A DNA stretch of 59,125 nucleotides. It comes from Bizionia sp. (GTDB lineage: Bacteria > Bacteroidota > Bacteroidia > Flavobacteriales > Flavobacteriaceae). Positions 1-7,443 of this stretch are shown one piece after another. The notes beneath the pieces are model-generated. The model was not told the DNA's origin and ran no database searches. It saw only the letters and a program-made list of their open reading frames with translations. The stretch spans positions 1 to 59,125 of the forward strand of contig JAHDHI010000025.1 in assembly GCA_020631395.1 (NCBI GenBank). Reading direction: 5' to 3'. The stretch's first letter is position 1. Each line of letters begins with the position of its first letter. The translations under genes were made by a program, and so were the position numbers.

Positions 1-247
1 CCCCTGGAACTGTAAAAGGCAATCCCGCCAACAGAGATGACATTCTAGCCACGTTCCGATTGTCTTCTCCCGCTTGATTTGCACAACCCATGATAACATC
101 ATCATAGGCTTCCTTGGGAATATTCGGATTACGCTCCACGACTTCCTTGATTACCAATGCTCCCAAGTCGTCTGTTCTAACAGCCGACAATGTTCCTTTG
201 TAGTTTCCTATCGGAGTTCTTACTCCATCTATTATGTATGCTTCCAT
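1..247 (-). CDS. paaJ: Acetyl-CoA acyltransferase (thiolase), phenylacetate-pathway type; N-terminal part only
   Basis: The reading frame starts at an ATG at 247 and runs off the left edge after about 82 codons. It opens MEAYIIDGVRTPIGNYKG, the typical N-terminus of 3-oxoadipyl-CoA/acetyl-CoA thiolases, and reaches 'GCANQAGEDNRNVARM', just before the position where the family's active-site Cys normally lies; that Cys is outside the window. In phenylacetate degradation this enzyme performs the last thiolytic cleavages, giving acetyl-CoA and succinyl-CoA. It is the last gene visible in the minus-strand paa operon, 67 bp after paaI, which supports this substrate over general beta-oxidation. The assignment to paaJ/pcaF rather than atoB is by context. 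Confidence 0.85.
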   Translation of the reverse strand, partial: MEAYIIDGVRTPIGNYKGTLSAVRTDDLGALVIKEVVERNPNIPKEAYDDVIMGCANQAGEDNRNVARMSSLLAGLPFTVPG

Positions 248-314
248 TTATATATTTACGCTTTTGATTTACGCATTCAATCCAAATTTGCAAATCATAA
301 TTCTTAAACTTCTT

Positions 315-722
315 TTATTCTTCCCAATCTTTTCGAGTTCTATAGACGACCCCCTTGAACAATGCCACCAACTCATCTCCTCGTTTGACTTCAATAATAT
401 TGAAACCCAACTTGTTGTTTACTTTTTCTATCACTGATTCTGCAACTATGTAATCCCCTTCATCCAATGCTTCGATATGATTGATGGAAGTCTCTATGGA
501 CACAGCATATTTACCATGTGTGTTGGCAGCAAAACCAAAGGCGGTATCCGCCAAAGAATAGCTGATTCCTCCATGTGCCTTGTTCATGCTGTTGAGCATC
601 TCCCTTCTAATGGTCATTCCTACTTTGCAACGCCCAATTTCGCACTCCAATATCTCTATCCCCAACCAAGTACTGTAAGCATCTTGACTTAACATTTTGT
701 ATGGAATTTGTTCTCCTTTCAT
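315..722 (-). CDS. paaI: PaaI-type hotdog-fold acyl-CoA thioesterase
   Basis: A 135-residue hotdog thioesterase. Motif 'NKAHGGISYSLADTAFG' (about residues 47-63) carries the HGG turn and the Asp (about 59) that PaaI-family enzymes use for catalysis. The family hydrolyses hydroxyphenylacetyl-CoA and related dead-end CoA thioesters, releasing CoA trapped by stalled phenylacetate breakdown. I start it at the ATG at 722; the frame continues upstream to 734, but those codons lie inside a hairpin (729-744) that is similar to ones preceding paaB and paaC. It lies between paaH and the thiolase in the paa operon. Confidence 0.9.
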   Translation of the reverse strand: MKGEQIPYKMLSQDAYSTWLGIEILECEIGRCKVGMTIRREMLNSMNKAHGGISYSLADTAFGFAANTHGKYAVSIETSINHIEALDEGDYIVAESVIEKVNNKLGFNIIEVKRGDELVALFKGVVYRTRKDWEE

Positions 723-728
723 AGTACC

Positions 729-744
729 TCCCAAGAAAGTGGGA
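729..744 (-). repeat. Short hairpin 6 nt ahead of the paaI start
   Basis: Read on the minus strand, TCCCA-CTTTCT-TGGGA forms a 5-bp stem and is followed by GGTACT and the paaI ATG. The same layout (CCCAC stem, T-rich loop, then ACTA/ATACT and ATG) recurs before paaC and paaB. It may modulate translation or belong to a small dispersed palindromic family. Confidence 0.6.
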
Positions 745-820
745 ATCTTGTCGTTTTATTTCTATTTTGTTTTCGATGTAAAATTGCAAAAAAAAACAAT
801 TTTAGTCGAACTGATATTCT

Positions 821-1975
821 CTAAAAGAATGTTTTGTTCTCTCTGTTCATTTTACGCAACAACGGACTGCAACGGTATCTATCTTCATGATATTCGTCAT
901 ACATCTCATCCAAAGTGCTTACACACCAATCGATGCCTTTTTCGTCTGCCCAAGCCAATAGTCCTTTTGGGTAATTGACTCCTTTGGTCATTGCGTTGTC
1001 TATATCTTCTGCCGATGCGATATTCAAGAACAAAGCGTCTGCAGCTTCATTGATCAACATTGCCAATACCCGATTGAAAATGCCTTCTGCCAACACCTCA
1101 TCTTCTTTAGGCACAGGTTTTATTGCTCCTTCGGCATAGTCATAATAGCCTTTCCCCGATTTTCTACCTAGATAACCAGCTTCCGAAAAACGTTTCTGCG
1201 TAAATGCAGGCTTGTATCTTGGATCGAAATAAAAGGCTGTAAAAACCGTTTCTGTCACAGTGTAATTTACATCGTTCCCTATGAAATCCATTAATTCGAA
1301 TGGCCCCATACGAAAACCTCCCTTTGCTTTTAGACTATGGTCGATGGTTACAAAATCTGCAAGACCTTCTTCATAGATCCTCAATGCTTCTCCGTAAAAT
1401 GGTCGTGCCACGCGATTTACAATAAAACCGGGTGTGTCTTTTGCCACCGCAACCACTTTTTTCCAATCGGATATGGTTTGCATTGATTTTTCAAGAACTT
1501 CTTCGGATGTTTGAATGGCAGGAATCACTTCCACCAGTTTCATTAAAGGTGCTGGATTGAAAAAATGAATTCCAACACAACGTTCAGGTTTTTCCAACGA
1601 AGCAGCTATTGATGCTATAGATAGACTTGAGGTATTCGATGCTATGATACAATCGTCTGCCACGTAACCTTCCAATTCTGAAAACACTTTTTTCTTTATG
1701 TCCAGGTTTTCAATAATTGCTTCGATGGTTAGATTTGAATCTGCCAAGTCCTTTAAGCTATCTACATATGAGATGTTTCCTTGAATTCTGGATTTTTCAC
1801 CTTCGTCGATACGTCCTTTTTCAATTAAACGCAATAGTATTTTTTCCAAAGCTCCTTTTGCCTTGTCCAATGCTTTTTGATTGGTATCGTACAACTTGAC
1901 CTTGCAACCAGAAGTTGCTGCTACTTGAGCAATGCCACTTCCCATCGTACCTCCACCAATGATTCCTACATTCAT
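821..1975 (-). CDS. paaH: 3-hydroxyacyl-CoA dehydrogenase of phenylacetate degradation
   Basis: A 384-residue protein. The NAD-binding Rossmann motif GIIGGGTMGSGIA is at residues 4-16 and the family signature 'GIHFFNPAPLMKLVEVI' near residue 137. The C-terminal helical 3HCDH domain appears twice, as usual for this length: 'PGFIVNRVARPFYGEAL' and a second copy after about residue 290 with 'NEAADALFLNIAS'. It oxidises 3-hydroxyadipyl-CoA to 3-oxoadipyl-CoA with NAD+, in the cytoplasm. The stop of paaG is only 3 nt upstream of its ATG, implying translational coupling. The family also serves general beta-oxidation; the operon context decides for PaaH. Confidence 0.93.
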   Translation of the reverse strand: MNVGIIGGGTMGSGIAQVAATSGCKVKLYDTNQKALDKAKGALEKILLRLIEKGRIDEGEKSRIQGNISYVDSLKDLADSNLTIEAIIENLDIKKKVFSELEGYVADDCIIASNTSSLSIASIAASLEKPERCVGIHFFNPAPLMKLVEVIPAIQTSEEVLEKSMQTISDWKKVVAVAKDTPGFIVNRVARPFYGEALRIYEEGLADFVTIDHSLKAKGGFRMGPFELMDFIGNDVNYTVTETVFTAFYFDPRYKPAFTQKRFSEAGYLGRKSGKGYYDYAEGAIKPVPKEDEVLAEGIFNRVLAMLINEAADALFLNIASAEDIDNAMTKGVNYPKGLLAWADEKGIDWCVSTLDEMYDEYHEDRYRCSPLLRKMNRENKTFF

Positions 1976-1978
1976 ATT

Positions 1979-2761
1979 TTAATTCCCTTTAAAATTCGGT
2001 TTTCTTTTTTCAATAAAAGCAGCTACACCTTCTGCATAATCGTTGCTTTGTGCCGCTTCTATTTGCAATTGGGATTCCAATGCCAATTGGGATTCCAAAT
2101 CGTTTGTCATGGAATTATTGAACAATTCTTTGATCATACCCAATGCCTTGGTTGGCATATTCGCCATTTTCAACGCCAATTTATTTATGGTCTCATCAAA
2201 TTCCTCTGTAGACACATATTTGTATATCATCCCCAATCGTTCTGCTTCTTGTGCAGAAATCTTATCCCCCAACATTGCCAAGGCAGATGCTTTTTGAAAC
2301 CCTATTAATCTTGGCAAAAAGAATGTCCCTGCACTATCTGGAACCAATCCTATTAAACTAAATGCTTGGATGAAACTCACCTTTTCATCTGCAACCACAA
2401 CATCACAGGCCAAAGCTATATTTGCCCCTGCTCCTGCTGCCACACCATTTACAGCTGCTATTATTGGTTTCTTAATGGTCCGAATCCTTGTTATTATTGG
2501 ATTATAATGTTCTTCCAATATTTTTTTAAACCCTGGGTTTATCTCAGGATCTGTAACTTCTTTCAGGTCCTGTCCTGCACAAAATGCCTTTCCATTCCCT
2601 GTTAGCACAATTGCTCTGACTTCTTCATTTTTTGCACAAGCGTCTAATGTATCTTGCAATCTCATCGCCATTTCTCGATTGAAGCTATTGAACACTTCTG
2701 GTCTATTCAATGCAATGTGAGCTACTTTATTTTCTATTCGTAATGTTATGCTTTCTTTCAT
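1979..2761 (-). CDS. paaG: Enoyl-CoA hydratase/isomerase, ring-1,2-epoxyphenylacetyl-CoA isomerase-like
   Basis: A crotonase-fold protein of 260 residues, starting at the ATG of MKESITLRIENKVAHIALNR; the frame reaches 12 codons further upstream, but those overlap an intergenic inverted repeat. 'GKAFCAGQDLKEV' (about residues 57-69) and 'AVNGVAAGAGANIALACD' (about 98-115) form the oxyanion hole. The enzyme isomerises the ring-epoxide of phenylacetyl-CoA to the oxepin and shifts double bonds later in the pathway. Only one crotonase is visible in this operon where several bacteria carry two (PaaF and PaaG), so either it covers both roles or a second one lies outside the window. Confidence 0.88.
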   Translation of the reverse strand: MKESITLRIENKVAHIALNRPEVFNSFNREMAMRLQDTLDACAKNEEVRAIVLTGNGKAFCAGQDLKEVTDPEINPGFKKILEEHYNPIITRIRTIKKPIIAAVNGVAAGAGANIALACDVVVADEKVSFIQAFSLIGLVPDSAGTFFLPRLIGFQKASALAMLGDKISAQEAERLGMIYKYVSTEEFDETINKLALKMANMPTKALGMIKELFNNSMTNDLESQLALESQLQIEAAQSNDYAEGVAAFIEKRKPNFKGN

Positions 2762-2783
2762 AAATTTAGTTCTCTTGATGAGA

Positions 2784-2802
2784 TTTCCCGAATTCACGGA
2801 AA
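2784..2802 (-). repeat. Small inverted repeat upstream of paaG
   Basis: TTTCC and GGAAA arms of 5 bp flank an 8-nt centre in the gap between the VOC gene and paaG. It resembles, but is weaker than, the hairpins before paaB, paaC and paaI. Part of it would be read as protein if paaG began at 2797, which is one reason for choosing the start at 2761. Confidence 0.35.
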
Positions 2803-2803
2803 C

Positions 2804-3163
2804 TTAAAGTTTAAATTCTGGATTATAGATTAATCCAATAATGTTATTCCAAGGATCATAAATACTAGCAACCATTATTTCGCCTCCTACGTTATTCGGC
2901 TCTTCATGCCTAGTTGCTCCTAAGCTTATAAAATGTTGGTATGCATTCTGAATGTCTTCTACTCCCCAATATGAGAATACATTTTCGGTTTTCAAGCTTT
3001 GGTCCCTTTCTTCAGGTTGCAAACCCAATTCGTAGCCTTTAACATTAAAGCCCACATAAAAAGGTTCATTGAAATAAGGCTCCACTCCAAAAGCTTCACC
3101 ATACCATTTTGTAGCCTTAACGACATCGTTAACCATATATATGGTGGTGCGAAGTCCCAACAT
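2804..3163 (-). CDS. VOC (glyoxalase/bleomycin-resistance fold) protein inside the paa operon
   Basis: A 119-residue protein with one vicinal-oxygen-chelate repeat pair: 'LRTTIYMVNDVVKATKWYGEAFG' aligns with the first beta-alpha-beta unit and 'VASIYDPWNNIIGLIYNPEF' with the metal-ligand end (E/H-rich ligands are not obvious apart from 'YELGL' and 'HEEP'). The ATG at 3163 is preceded by AGAAGGAA at a good distance, so I prefer it to the ATG at 3184. It sits between paaD and paaG in the same direction. Its substrate is unknown; a pathway-linked detoxifying or isomerising role is inference only. Confidence 0.8.
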   Translation of the reverse strand: MLGLRTTIYMVNDVVKATKWYGEAFGVEPYFNEPFYVGFNVKGYELGLQPEERDQSLKTENVFSYWGVEDIQNAYQHFISLGATRHEEPNNVGGEIMVASIYDPWNNIIGLIYNPEFKL

Positions 3164-3209
3164 AAAAGATTCCTTCTTACCCATACTTCATTGAATTATA
3201 GCGTTCTTT

Positions 3210-3710
3210 TTATTTTAAACATTTAAAATAGTCGAATGGTTCTTGACAATCGCCACATTGAAACTGTGCCTTGCATGCCGTTGAACCAAACTGACTTACC
3301 AATCTCGTGTTCTGCGAACCACAATTGGTACATTTCACCATTCTTTTTCCATTTAATAGCACATCCTTATCTGCTTCTGCATTTAAAGGTGCTGCTATCC
3401 CATAGTCTTCCAGTGCTTTTCTTCCTTTGGGCGTAATCCAATCGGTAGTCCAAGCTGGTGCCAGAATCAATTCTATTTCAGAATTGTACCCTGCTTCTTT
3501 CAATGCTTTTTTTATATCGTCTCCAATAACATCCATTGCTGGGCACCCGCTGTAGGTTGGTGTTATTTGTACTTTTACGACATCGTTTTTGATGATTGCC
3601 GAACGAACAACTCCCATTTCCATGATGGACAATACTGGAATCTCTGGATCAGAGACTTGTTCGAGTATTGAATGGAGTCTTTTGTCTATGTTCTGTTCTG
3701 TTTGAATCAT
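3210..3710 (-). CDS. paaD: Phenylacetyl-CoA epoxidase assembly subunit PaaD
   Basis: A 166-residue protein: an N-terminal MIP18/DUF59 domain ('VSDPEIPVLSIMEMGVVR', then 'TPTYSGCPAMDVI', about residues 18-75) and a C-terminal zinc ribbon with CxxC at 'CTNCGS' and 'CGDC', plus a Cys near the very end. PaaD (E. coli PaaD naming) is needed for maturation of the PaaABCE monooxygenase, probably in iron-sulphur or di-iron loading. The frame upstream of the ATG at 3710 begins with a GTG and reads through a dispersed repeat (3720-3743), so it is excluded. The gene order paaE-A-B-C-D is canonical. Confidence 0.92.
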   Translation of the reverse strand: MIQTEQNIDKRLHSILEQVSDPEIPVLSIMEMGVVRSAIIKNDVVKVQITPTYSGCPAMDVIGDDIKKALKEAGYNSEIELILAPAWTTDWITPKGRKALEDYGIAAPLNAEADKDVLLNGKRMVKCTNCGSQNTRLVSQFGSTACKAQFQCGDCQEPFDYFKCLK

Positions 3711-3719
3711 TTTAAAAAT

Positions 3720-3803
3720 CTCTTCGACTACGCTCAGAGTCACATTTTCTTTGATTTTGAAATCTCGTCTCTTTGAATGAGATTTCTGGCTGCGCAGGAA
3801 CTC
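3720..3803. repeat. Composite dispersed-repeat patch between paaC and paaD
   Basis: This 84-bp gap starts with CTCTTCGACTACGCTCAGAG followed by TCACA, a form of the 'TTCGACTxCGCTCAGxGTGACA' string that I recognise as a dispersed repeat in many Bacteroidota genomes. It continues with a perfect 8-bp inverted repeat (GAAATCTC at 3759-3766, GAGATTTC at 3779-3786) and a CTGGCTGCGCAG mini-palindrome. None of it looks coding. Confidence 0.55.
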
Positions 3804-3806
3804 TCG

Positions 3807-4562
3807 TTACCATTCCATATTTGGGTACGTGCGCTGCATGTATTGCAAATCGCTCAATAGGTAGCCCATATGTTCTGTATGAATGCCTTTCTTTCCTCCT
3901 TTTTGAAACCATTTTGACTCTGGAACGTCCAAGGTTGCCTCCGTTAAAATAGCATTTACAGTATCATAATACTTATCCTTGAGTGTTGTAACGTCTACAC
4001 CAATTTTTTCCTCAACCACTGCCTTGTCCGCATCTGTTTGATGAAACAATTCGTCTGTATACGTCCACAATCCATTGATTGCATCTTGCATTTTAATCCG
4101 ACTCTCTTCTGTACCATCTCCTAGGCGTTTTATCCAATCTGAAGAAAAACGTTGATGATAACTTACTTCTTTTATAGACTTAATCGCAATTGCAGATAAT
4201 GTAACATCATGACTTTTTTGCAATTCCGTTAAGAATAACAAATGATAGACATCAAACAAGAATTGACGTCCAATCGTATAGGCAAAATCAGTATTGGGTT
4301 GCTCTACCAACAATACGTTTAAATATTCTCGTTCTCTACGTAAAAAGGCGATATCGTCTTCGGTAGAATCATCTCCTTTTATTTTAGCTGCATACTGGTA
4401 ATAGCTTCTTACTTGTCCAAACAAGTCCAATGAAATATTCGTGCATGCAATATCTGTTTCCAAACTTGGCCCGTGTCCTGTTAATGCTCCTAATCTTTGT
4501 CCAAGAATTAAGCTATTGTCTGCGATTCCAAGAATGTATTTGTATAAATTTTCGTTTTTCAT
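3807..4562 (-). CDS. paaC: Phenylacetyl-CoA epoxidase subunit PaaC
   Basis: A 251-residue ferritin-like helical protein with 'KNENLYKYILGIADNSLILGQRL' at the N-terminus and 'KEVSYHQRFSSDW' near residue 150, both typical of PaaC. PaaC is the non-catalytic partner of PaaA: the two form the core heterodimer of the multicomponent oxygenase that epoxidises the ring of phenylacetyl-CoA. The ATG at 4562 is chosen because the 4 further upstream codons enter a hairpin (4570-4583). The gene sits between paaB and paaD on the minus strand. Confidence 0.93.
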   Translation of the reverse strand: MKNENLYKYILGIADNSLILGQRLGALTGHGPSLETDIACTNISLDLFGQVRSYYQYAAKIKGDDSTEDDIAFLRREREYLNVLLVEQPNTDFAYTIGRQFLFDVYHLLFLTELQKSHDVTLSAIAIKSIKEVSYHQRFSSDWIKRLGDGTEESRIKMQDAINGLWTYTDELFHQTDADKAVVEEKIGVDVTTLKDKYYDTVNAILTEATLDVPESKWFQKGGKKGIHTEHMGYLLSDLQYMQRTYPNMEW

Positions 4563-4569
4563 CTTAGTT

Positions 4570-4583
4570 CCCACAAAAGTGGG
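4570..4583 (-). repeat. Hairpin 7 nt ahead of the paaC start
   Basis: CCCAC-AAAA-GTGGG, a perfect 5-bp stem with a 4-nt loop. Read on the minus strand it is followed by AACTAAG and the paaC ATG. It nearly matches the element in front of paaB in sequence and spacing. Confidence 0.65.
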
Positions 4584-4599
4584 TGATTTTAAATTGAGA

Positions 4600-4619
4600 C
4601 CCTTCGATCATACTAAGGG
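4600..4619. repeat. Second hairpin in the paaB-paaC gap
   Basis: CCCTT and AAGGG arms around TCGATCATACT, followed on the plus strand by GAGACA. It looks like a decayed form of the 'CTTCGACTxCGCTCAG' dispersed repeat seen between paaC and paaD. Confidence 0.45.
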
Positions 4620-4663
4620 AGACATTTAGTTTCAATGCATGAGATTACTGATTGTGCAATAAT

Positions 4664-4954
4664 TTACATATGCTTTACCTCGTCTGGTAAATCGTAAAAC
4701 GTAGGATGACGATAGACTTTATCTTGAGCGGGCTCAAATAATTCACCATTATTCTCCGGATTTGATGCCGTAATGTTTTTAGATTCCACGACCCAAATAC
4801 TAACGCCTTCATTTCTTCTCGTATACACATCCCGTGCATTTTCCAAAGCCATTTCTGCATCTGCCGCATGAAGGCTTCCAAAATGCCTGTGCTCCAATCC
4901 ATTTTTACTTCTGACGAATACTTCCCAAAGTGGCCAGTTTTTTTTTGTTGACAT
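4664..4954 (-). CDS. paaB: Phenylacetyl-CoA epoxidase subunit PaaB
   Basis: A 96-residue protein with the family opening 'WPLWEVFVRSKNGLEHRH' and the conserved 'HAADAEMALENARDVYTRR' segment. PaaB bridges the PaaAC dimers and is required for activity of the epoxidase. The ATG at 4954 follows a CCCAC/GTGGG hairpin by 7 nt; the frame reaches 5 codons upstream into that hairpin and was trimmed. Unusually, it is separated from paaA by a GIY-YIG nuclease gene; in most paa operons paaA and paaB are adjacent. Confidence 0.93.
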   Translation of the reverse strand: MSTKKNWPLWEVFVRSKNGLEHRHFGSLHAADAEMALENARDVYTRRNEGVSIWVVESKNITASNPENNGELFEPAQDKVYRHPTFYDLPDEVKHM

Positions 4955-4961
4955 AGTATTG

Positions 4962-4975
4962 CCCACCAAAGTGGG
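4962..4975 (-). repeat. Hairpin 7 nt ahead of the paaB start
   Basis: CCCAC-CAAA-GTGGG, a 5-bp stem and 4-nt loop, followed on the minus strand by CAATACT and ATG. It is a near copy of the paaC leader element. Confidence 0.65.
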
Positions 4976-4996
4976 TCTCTTATTAGTTAAACTTAG

Positions 4997-5014
4997 TTCC
5001 TGTGAAAACAGGAA
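4997..5014. repeat. TTCCTGT-GAAA-ACAGGAA hairpin next to the GIY-YIG gene
   Basis: A perfect 7-bp stem with a GAAA loop, 2 nt beyond the stop of the GIY-YIG gene. 'TTCCTGxGAAAxCAGGAATC'-type palindromes are, to my knowledge, common dispersed elements in flavobacterial genomes. Its position at the edge of the inserted gene suggests it came with the gene or marks the insertion. Confidence 0.6.
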
Positions 5015-5016
5015 TC

Positions 5017-5337
5017 TTATCTTCTGAATTTATTATAATTTAGATTCCAATTGTTACTTAAATCTGACCAATTTGGATTCATCTCTTCTATTAATTCAAT
5101 TTTCCAATCTCTTTTCCATTTTTTGAATTGTCTTTCTCTTTTCTCTGCATCTTCTCCTCTTCCAAATTCTTCTAAATAAACCAACTTATCACAATTGTAT
5201 CTTGCTGTAAAAGATTTGGGATAAAATTTTAATTTATGTTCTTTTGCCCTTTCATTAATATTATCGGTTACACCTATATAAATTACTCCATTACGTTTAT
5301 TTGTCATTATATAGACATGCCAATGTTTCATTTTCAT
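5017..5337 (-). CDS. Small GIY-YIG nuclease-family protein inserted between paaA and paaB
   Basis: A 106-residue protein that is a single GIY-YIG domain. 'WHVYIMTNKRNGVIYIGVT' carries the two-strand motif (here VYI and YIG), 'NINERAKEHK' supplies the conserved Arg, and 'KLVYLEEF' holds the catalytic Glu position. This short form (UPF0213/YhbQ-like) has no attached DNA-binding domain. Its cellular role is unclear for the family. It has nothing to do with phenylacetate chemistry, it splits a normally contiguous gene pair, and it is flanked by a palindrome. I infer a later insertion that kept operon transcription intact. Confidence 0.88.
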   Translation of the reverse strand: MKMKHWHVYIMTNKRNGVIYIGVTDNINERAKEHKLKFYPKSFTARYNCDKLVYLEEFGRGEDAEKRERQFKKWKRDWKIELIEEMNPNWSDLSNNWNLNYNKFRR

Positions 5338-5340
5338 CGA

Positions 5341-6309
5341 CTAAGAGACCTCTTTTTTCAAAGAGGTTCTTTTCCTCTTTTGTTGCTTTTCTGCATAAGC
5401 CATAGCTGCATCTCTAACCCATTCTCCACGATTCCATGCTCCAACTCTGGCGTTCATCCTTTCTTTGTTGCATGGCCCGTGTCCTTTTACCACTTGCCAG
5501 AATTCATCCCAATCAATTTCTCCAAAATCATAACTTTGACGTTCTTCATTCCATTTCAAATCTGGATCGGGAATGGTCAATCCTATCAAATCGGCCTGAG
5601 GTACAGTTTGGTCTATGAATTGCTGGCGCAAATCGTCGTTGGACTTCCGTTTCAACTTCCATTTCATGGATTGTTCTGTATGTACGGACTCTGCATCTGT
5701 TGGACCCAACATCATTAGTGATGGCCACCACCAACGGTTCAAGGCATCTTGAGCCATTTCTTTTTGTTCCGGTGTTCCTTGCGCCAATTTCATCATGATC
5801 TCAAAACCTTGACGTTGATGAAAACTTTCTTCCTTGCAAACACGAATCATTGCCCTTGCATATGGTCCATATGATGTGCTACATAGTGGTACTTGATTAA
5901 TGATGGCTGCTCCATCTACCAACCAACCAATGGCCCCCATATCTGCCCAAGTTACAGTTGGGTAATTGAATATGCTTGAATATTTTGCTTTCCCTGTATG
6001 CAATTGTTCGTACAACTCATCGCGAGAAACCCCTAAAGTTTCACATGCGCTATATAAATACAATCCATGACCTGCTTCATCTTGTACTTTGGCCAACAAC
6101 GCAACTTTCCTTCTCAATGATGGCGCTCTGGTAATCCAATTCCCTTCCGGTAACATTCCTATGATTTCGGAATGAGCATGCTGGGACATTTGCCTAATGT
6201 GTGTTTTACGATACTTCTCTGGCATCCAATCCTTGGGCTCTATTTTCTCGTCACGTGCAATTCGTGCTTCAAATTGAGCTTCTAAATCCTTTATTTGTTC
6301 TTCACTCAT
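5341..6309 (-). CDS. paaA: Phenylacetyl-CoA epoxidase catalytic subunit PaaA
   Basis: A 322-residue ferritin-like di-iron protein. The metal-binding ExxH motifs are visible in '[16 protein letters not shown]' (about residues 96-111) and '[15 protein letters not shown]' (about 175-190). With PaaB, PaaC and the reductase PaaE it inserts one oxygen atom into the aromatic ring of phenylacetyl-CoA, giving the 1,2-epoxide. The start [20 protein letters not shown] at 6309 matches the family better than the ATG 8 codons upstream. It lies 49 bp downstream of paaE. Confidence 0.95.
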   Translation of the reverse strand: MSEEQIKDLEAQFEARIARDEKIEPKDWMPEKYRKTHIRQMSQHAHSEIIGMLPEGNWITRAPSLRRKVALLAKVQDEAGHGLYLYSACETLGVSRDELYEQLHTGKAKYSSIFNYPTVTWADMGAIGWLVDGAAIINQVPLCSTSYGPYARAMIRVCKEESFHQRQGFEIMMKLAQGTPEQKEMAQDALNRWWWPSLMMLGPTDAESVHTEQSMKWKLKRKSNDDLRQQFIDQTVPQADLIGLTIPDPDLKWNEERQSYDFGEIDWDEFWQVVKGHGPCNKERMNARVGAWNRGEWVRDAAMAYAEKQQKRKRTSLKKEVS

Positions 6310-6358
6310 AATAATAAGCTTTTCACCGTTCACTAAAGATAGCGCTCAGCAATTGTTT

Positions 6359-7432
6359 TTATACATCAAAATCTACTACTACTTTTTCAGAAGTAGGTAC
6401 GGCTTGACAACTCAAAACCAAGTTTCTAGCGACTTCCTTATCATCCAAAGCATAGTTTACTTTCATTTCCACCGTTCCTTCTTTCACTTCGCACTTACAT
6501 GTGCTACAAACACCTCCTTTGCAAGCAAATGGCAAATCGGCTCCAGCCGCCAGTGCTCCGTCCAAGATGTTATCGTATTCATCTTCCATAATGAAATGAA
6601 ATTCTTTCCCTCCATCTATTATGGTTACATCCGTACCTTCAACTTTATGTTCTAGAACCTCAGCGATGTGTTTATTTTCTTCTTCTGAGTTTCCAGAGAA
6701 AAACAACTCGTAATGTATTTTACCTTTATCCAATCCTGCCTTTTCCAATTCATCTCGAATCAAGAAAATCATATCTTGTGGCCCACAGATGAAACAACTA
6801 TTGGTATCTTCTATGTCTATGAACGTCTTTGACAATACCTGAAGTTTTTCAGCATTGAAACGGCCATTCAACAATGGGATGTCCCGTTGCTCTTTCGTTA
6901 AAAAGTAAAAAACTTGAAAACGCCCAAAAAACTGATTCTTAAGCTGTTCTATTTCTTCCTTAAAGATAATCGATTTTACCGTGCGATTCAAGTAAAACAA
7001 CTTGAATGTACTGTTAGGTTCGGCTATGAGATGTGTTTTTATTATGGATAGCATGGGAGTGATTCCGCTTCCTGCAGCAAATGCGATATGATTTTTAGAA
7101 GTCTCTGGCTCAGTTTCTATATAAAAATGACCGGATGGCGCTCCAATTTCCAATGTATCCCCTGCTTTTAATTCTGTATTAGCATAAGTTGAAAACACAC
7201 CTCCAGGGATTTCTTTTATTGCTACTTTCCATTCTTGATCCAAAGGACTTGAACATAACGAATATGATCGTCTAACGTCTTCGTCATTAATTACCTTTCT
7301 CAAGGTAAGATGTTGTCCTTGCTTGAATCTAAAAACTTCGTATAGATTTTCCGGAATATCAAAAGTGACCACAGAGCAATCTTTAGTCTCTTTATAGATG
7401 TCTTTAACTTGTATGTTGTAAAATTCTGCCAT
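6359..7432 (-). CDS. paaE: Phenylacetyl-CoA epoxidase reductase PaaE
   Basis: A 357-residue flavin/iron-sulphur reductase. The N-terminal FAD domain has 'RRSYSLCSSP' (about residues 54-63), the NAD(P)H domain has 'AAGSGITPMLSIIK', and a C-terminal plant-type 2Fe-2S ferredoxin domain has 'CKGGVCSTCKCEV' with a final Cys in 'LVLSCQAVP'. It passes electrons from NADPH to the PaaA di-iron site. It is the first structural gene of the operon, and a TetR-type operator (7444-7461) ends 11 nt before its ATG, so its transcription probably starts in that gap or reads through from the TetR gene. Confidence 0.95.
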   Translation of the reverse strand: MAEFYNIQVKDIYKETKDCSVVTFDIPENLYEVFRFKQGQHLTLRKVINDEDVRRSYSLCSSPLDQEWKVAIKEIPGGVFSTYANTELKAGDTLEIGAPSGHFYIETEPETSKNHIAFAAGSGITPMLSIIKTHLIAEPNSTFKLFYLNRTVKSIIFKEEIEQLKNQFFGRFQVFYFLTKEQRDIPLLNGRFNAEKLQVLSKTFIDIEDTNSCFICGPQDMIFLIRDELEKAGLDKGKIHYELFFSGNSEEENKHIAEVLEHKVEGTDVTIIDGGKEFHFIMEDEYDNILDGALAAGADLPFACKGGVCSTCKCEVKEGTVEMKVNYALDDKEVARNLVLSCQAVPTSEKVVVDFDV

Positions 7433-7443
7433 TTGTAAATTTT

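Noticed and set aside
5236-5718. 160-codon plus-strand frame opposite paaA and the GIY-YIG gene
   Set aside because: Antisense shadow of two clearly recognised genes, with no motif of its own.
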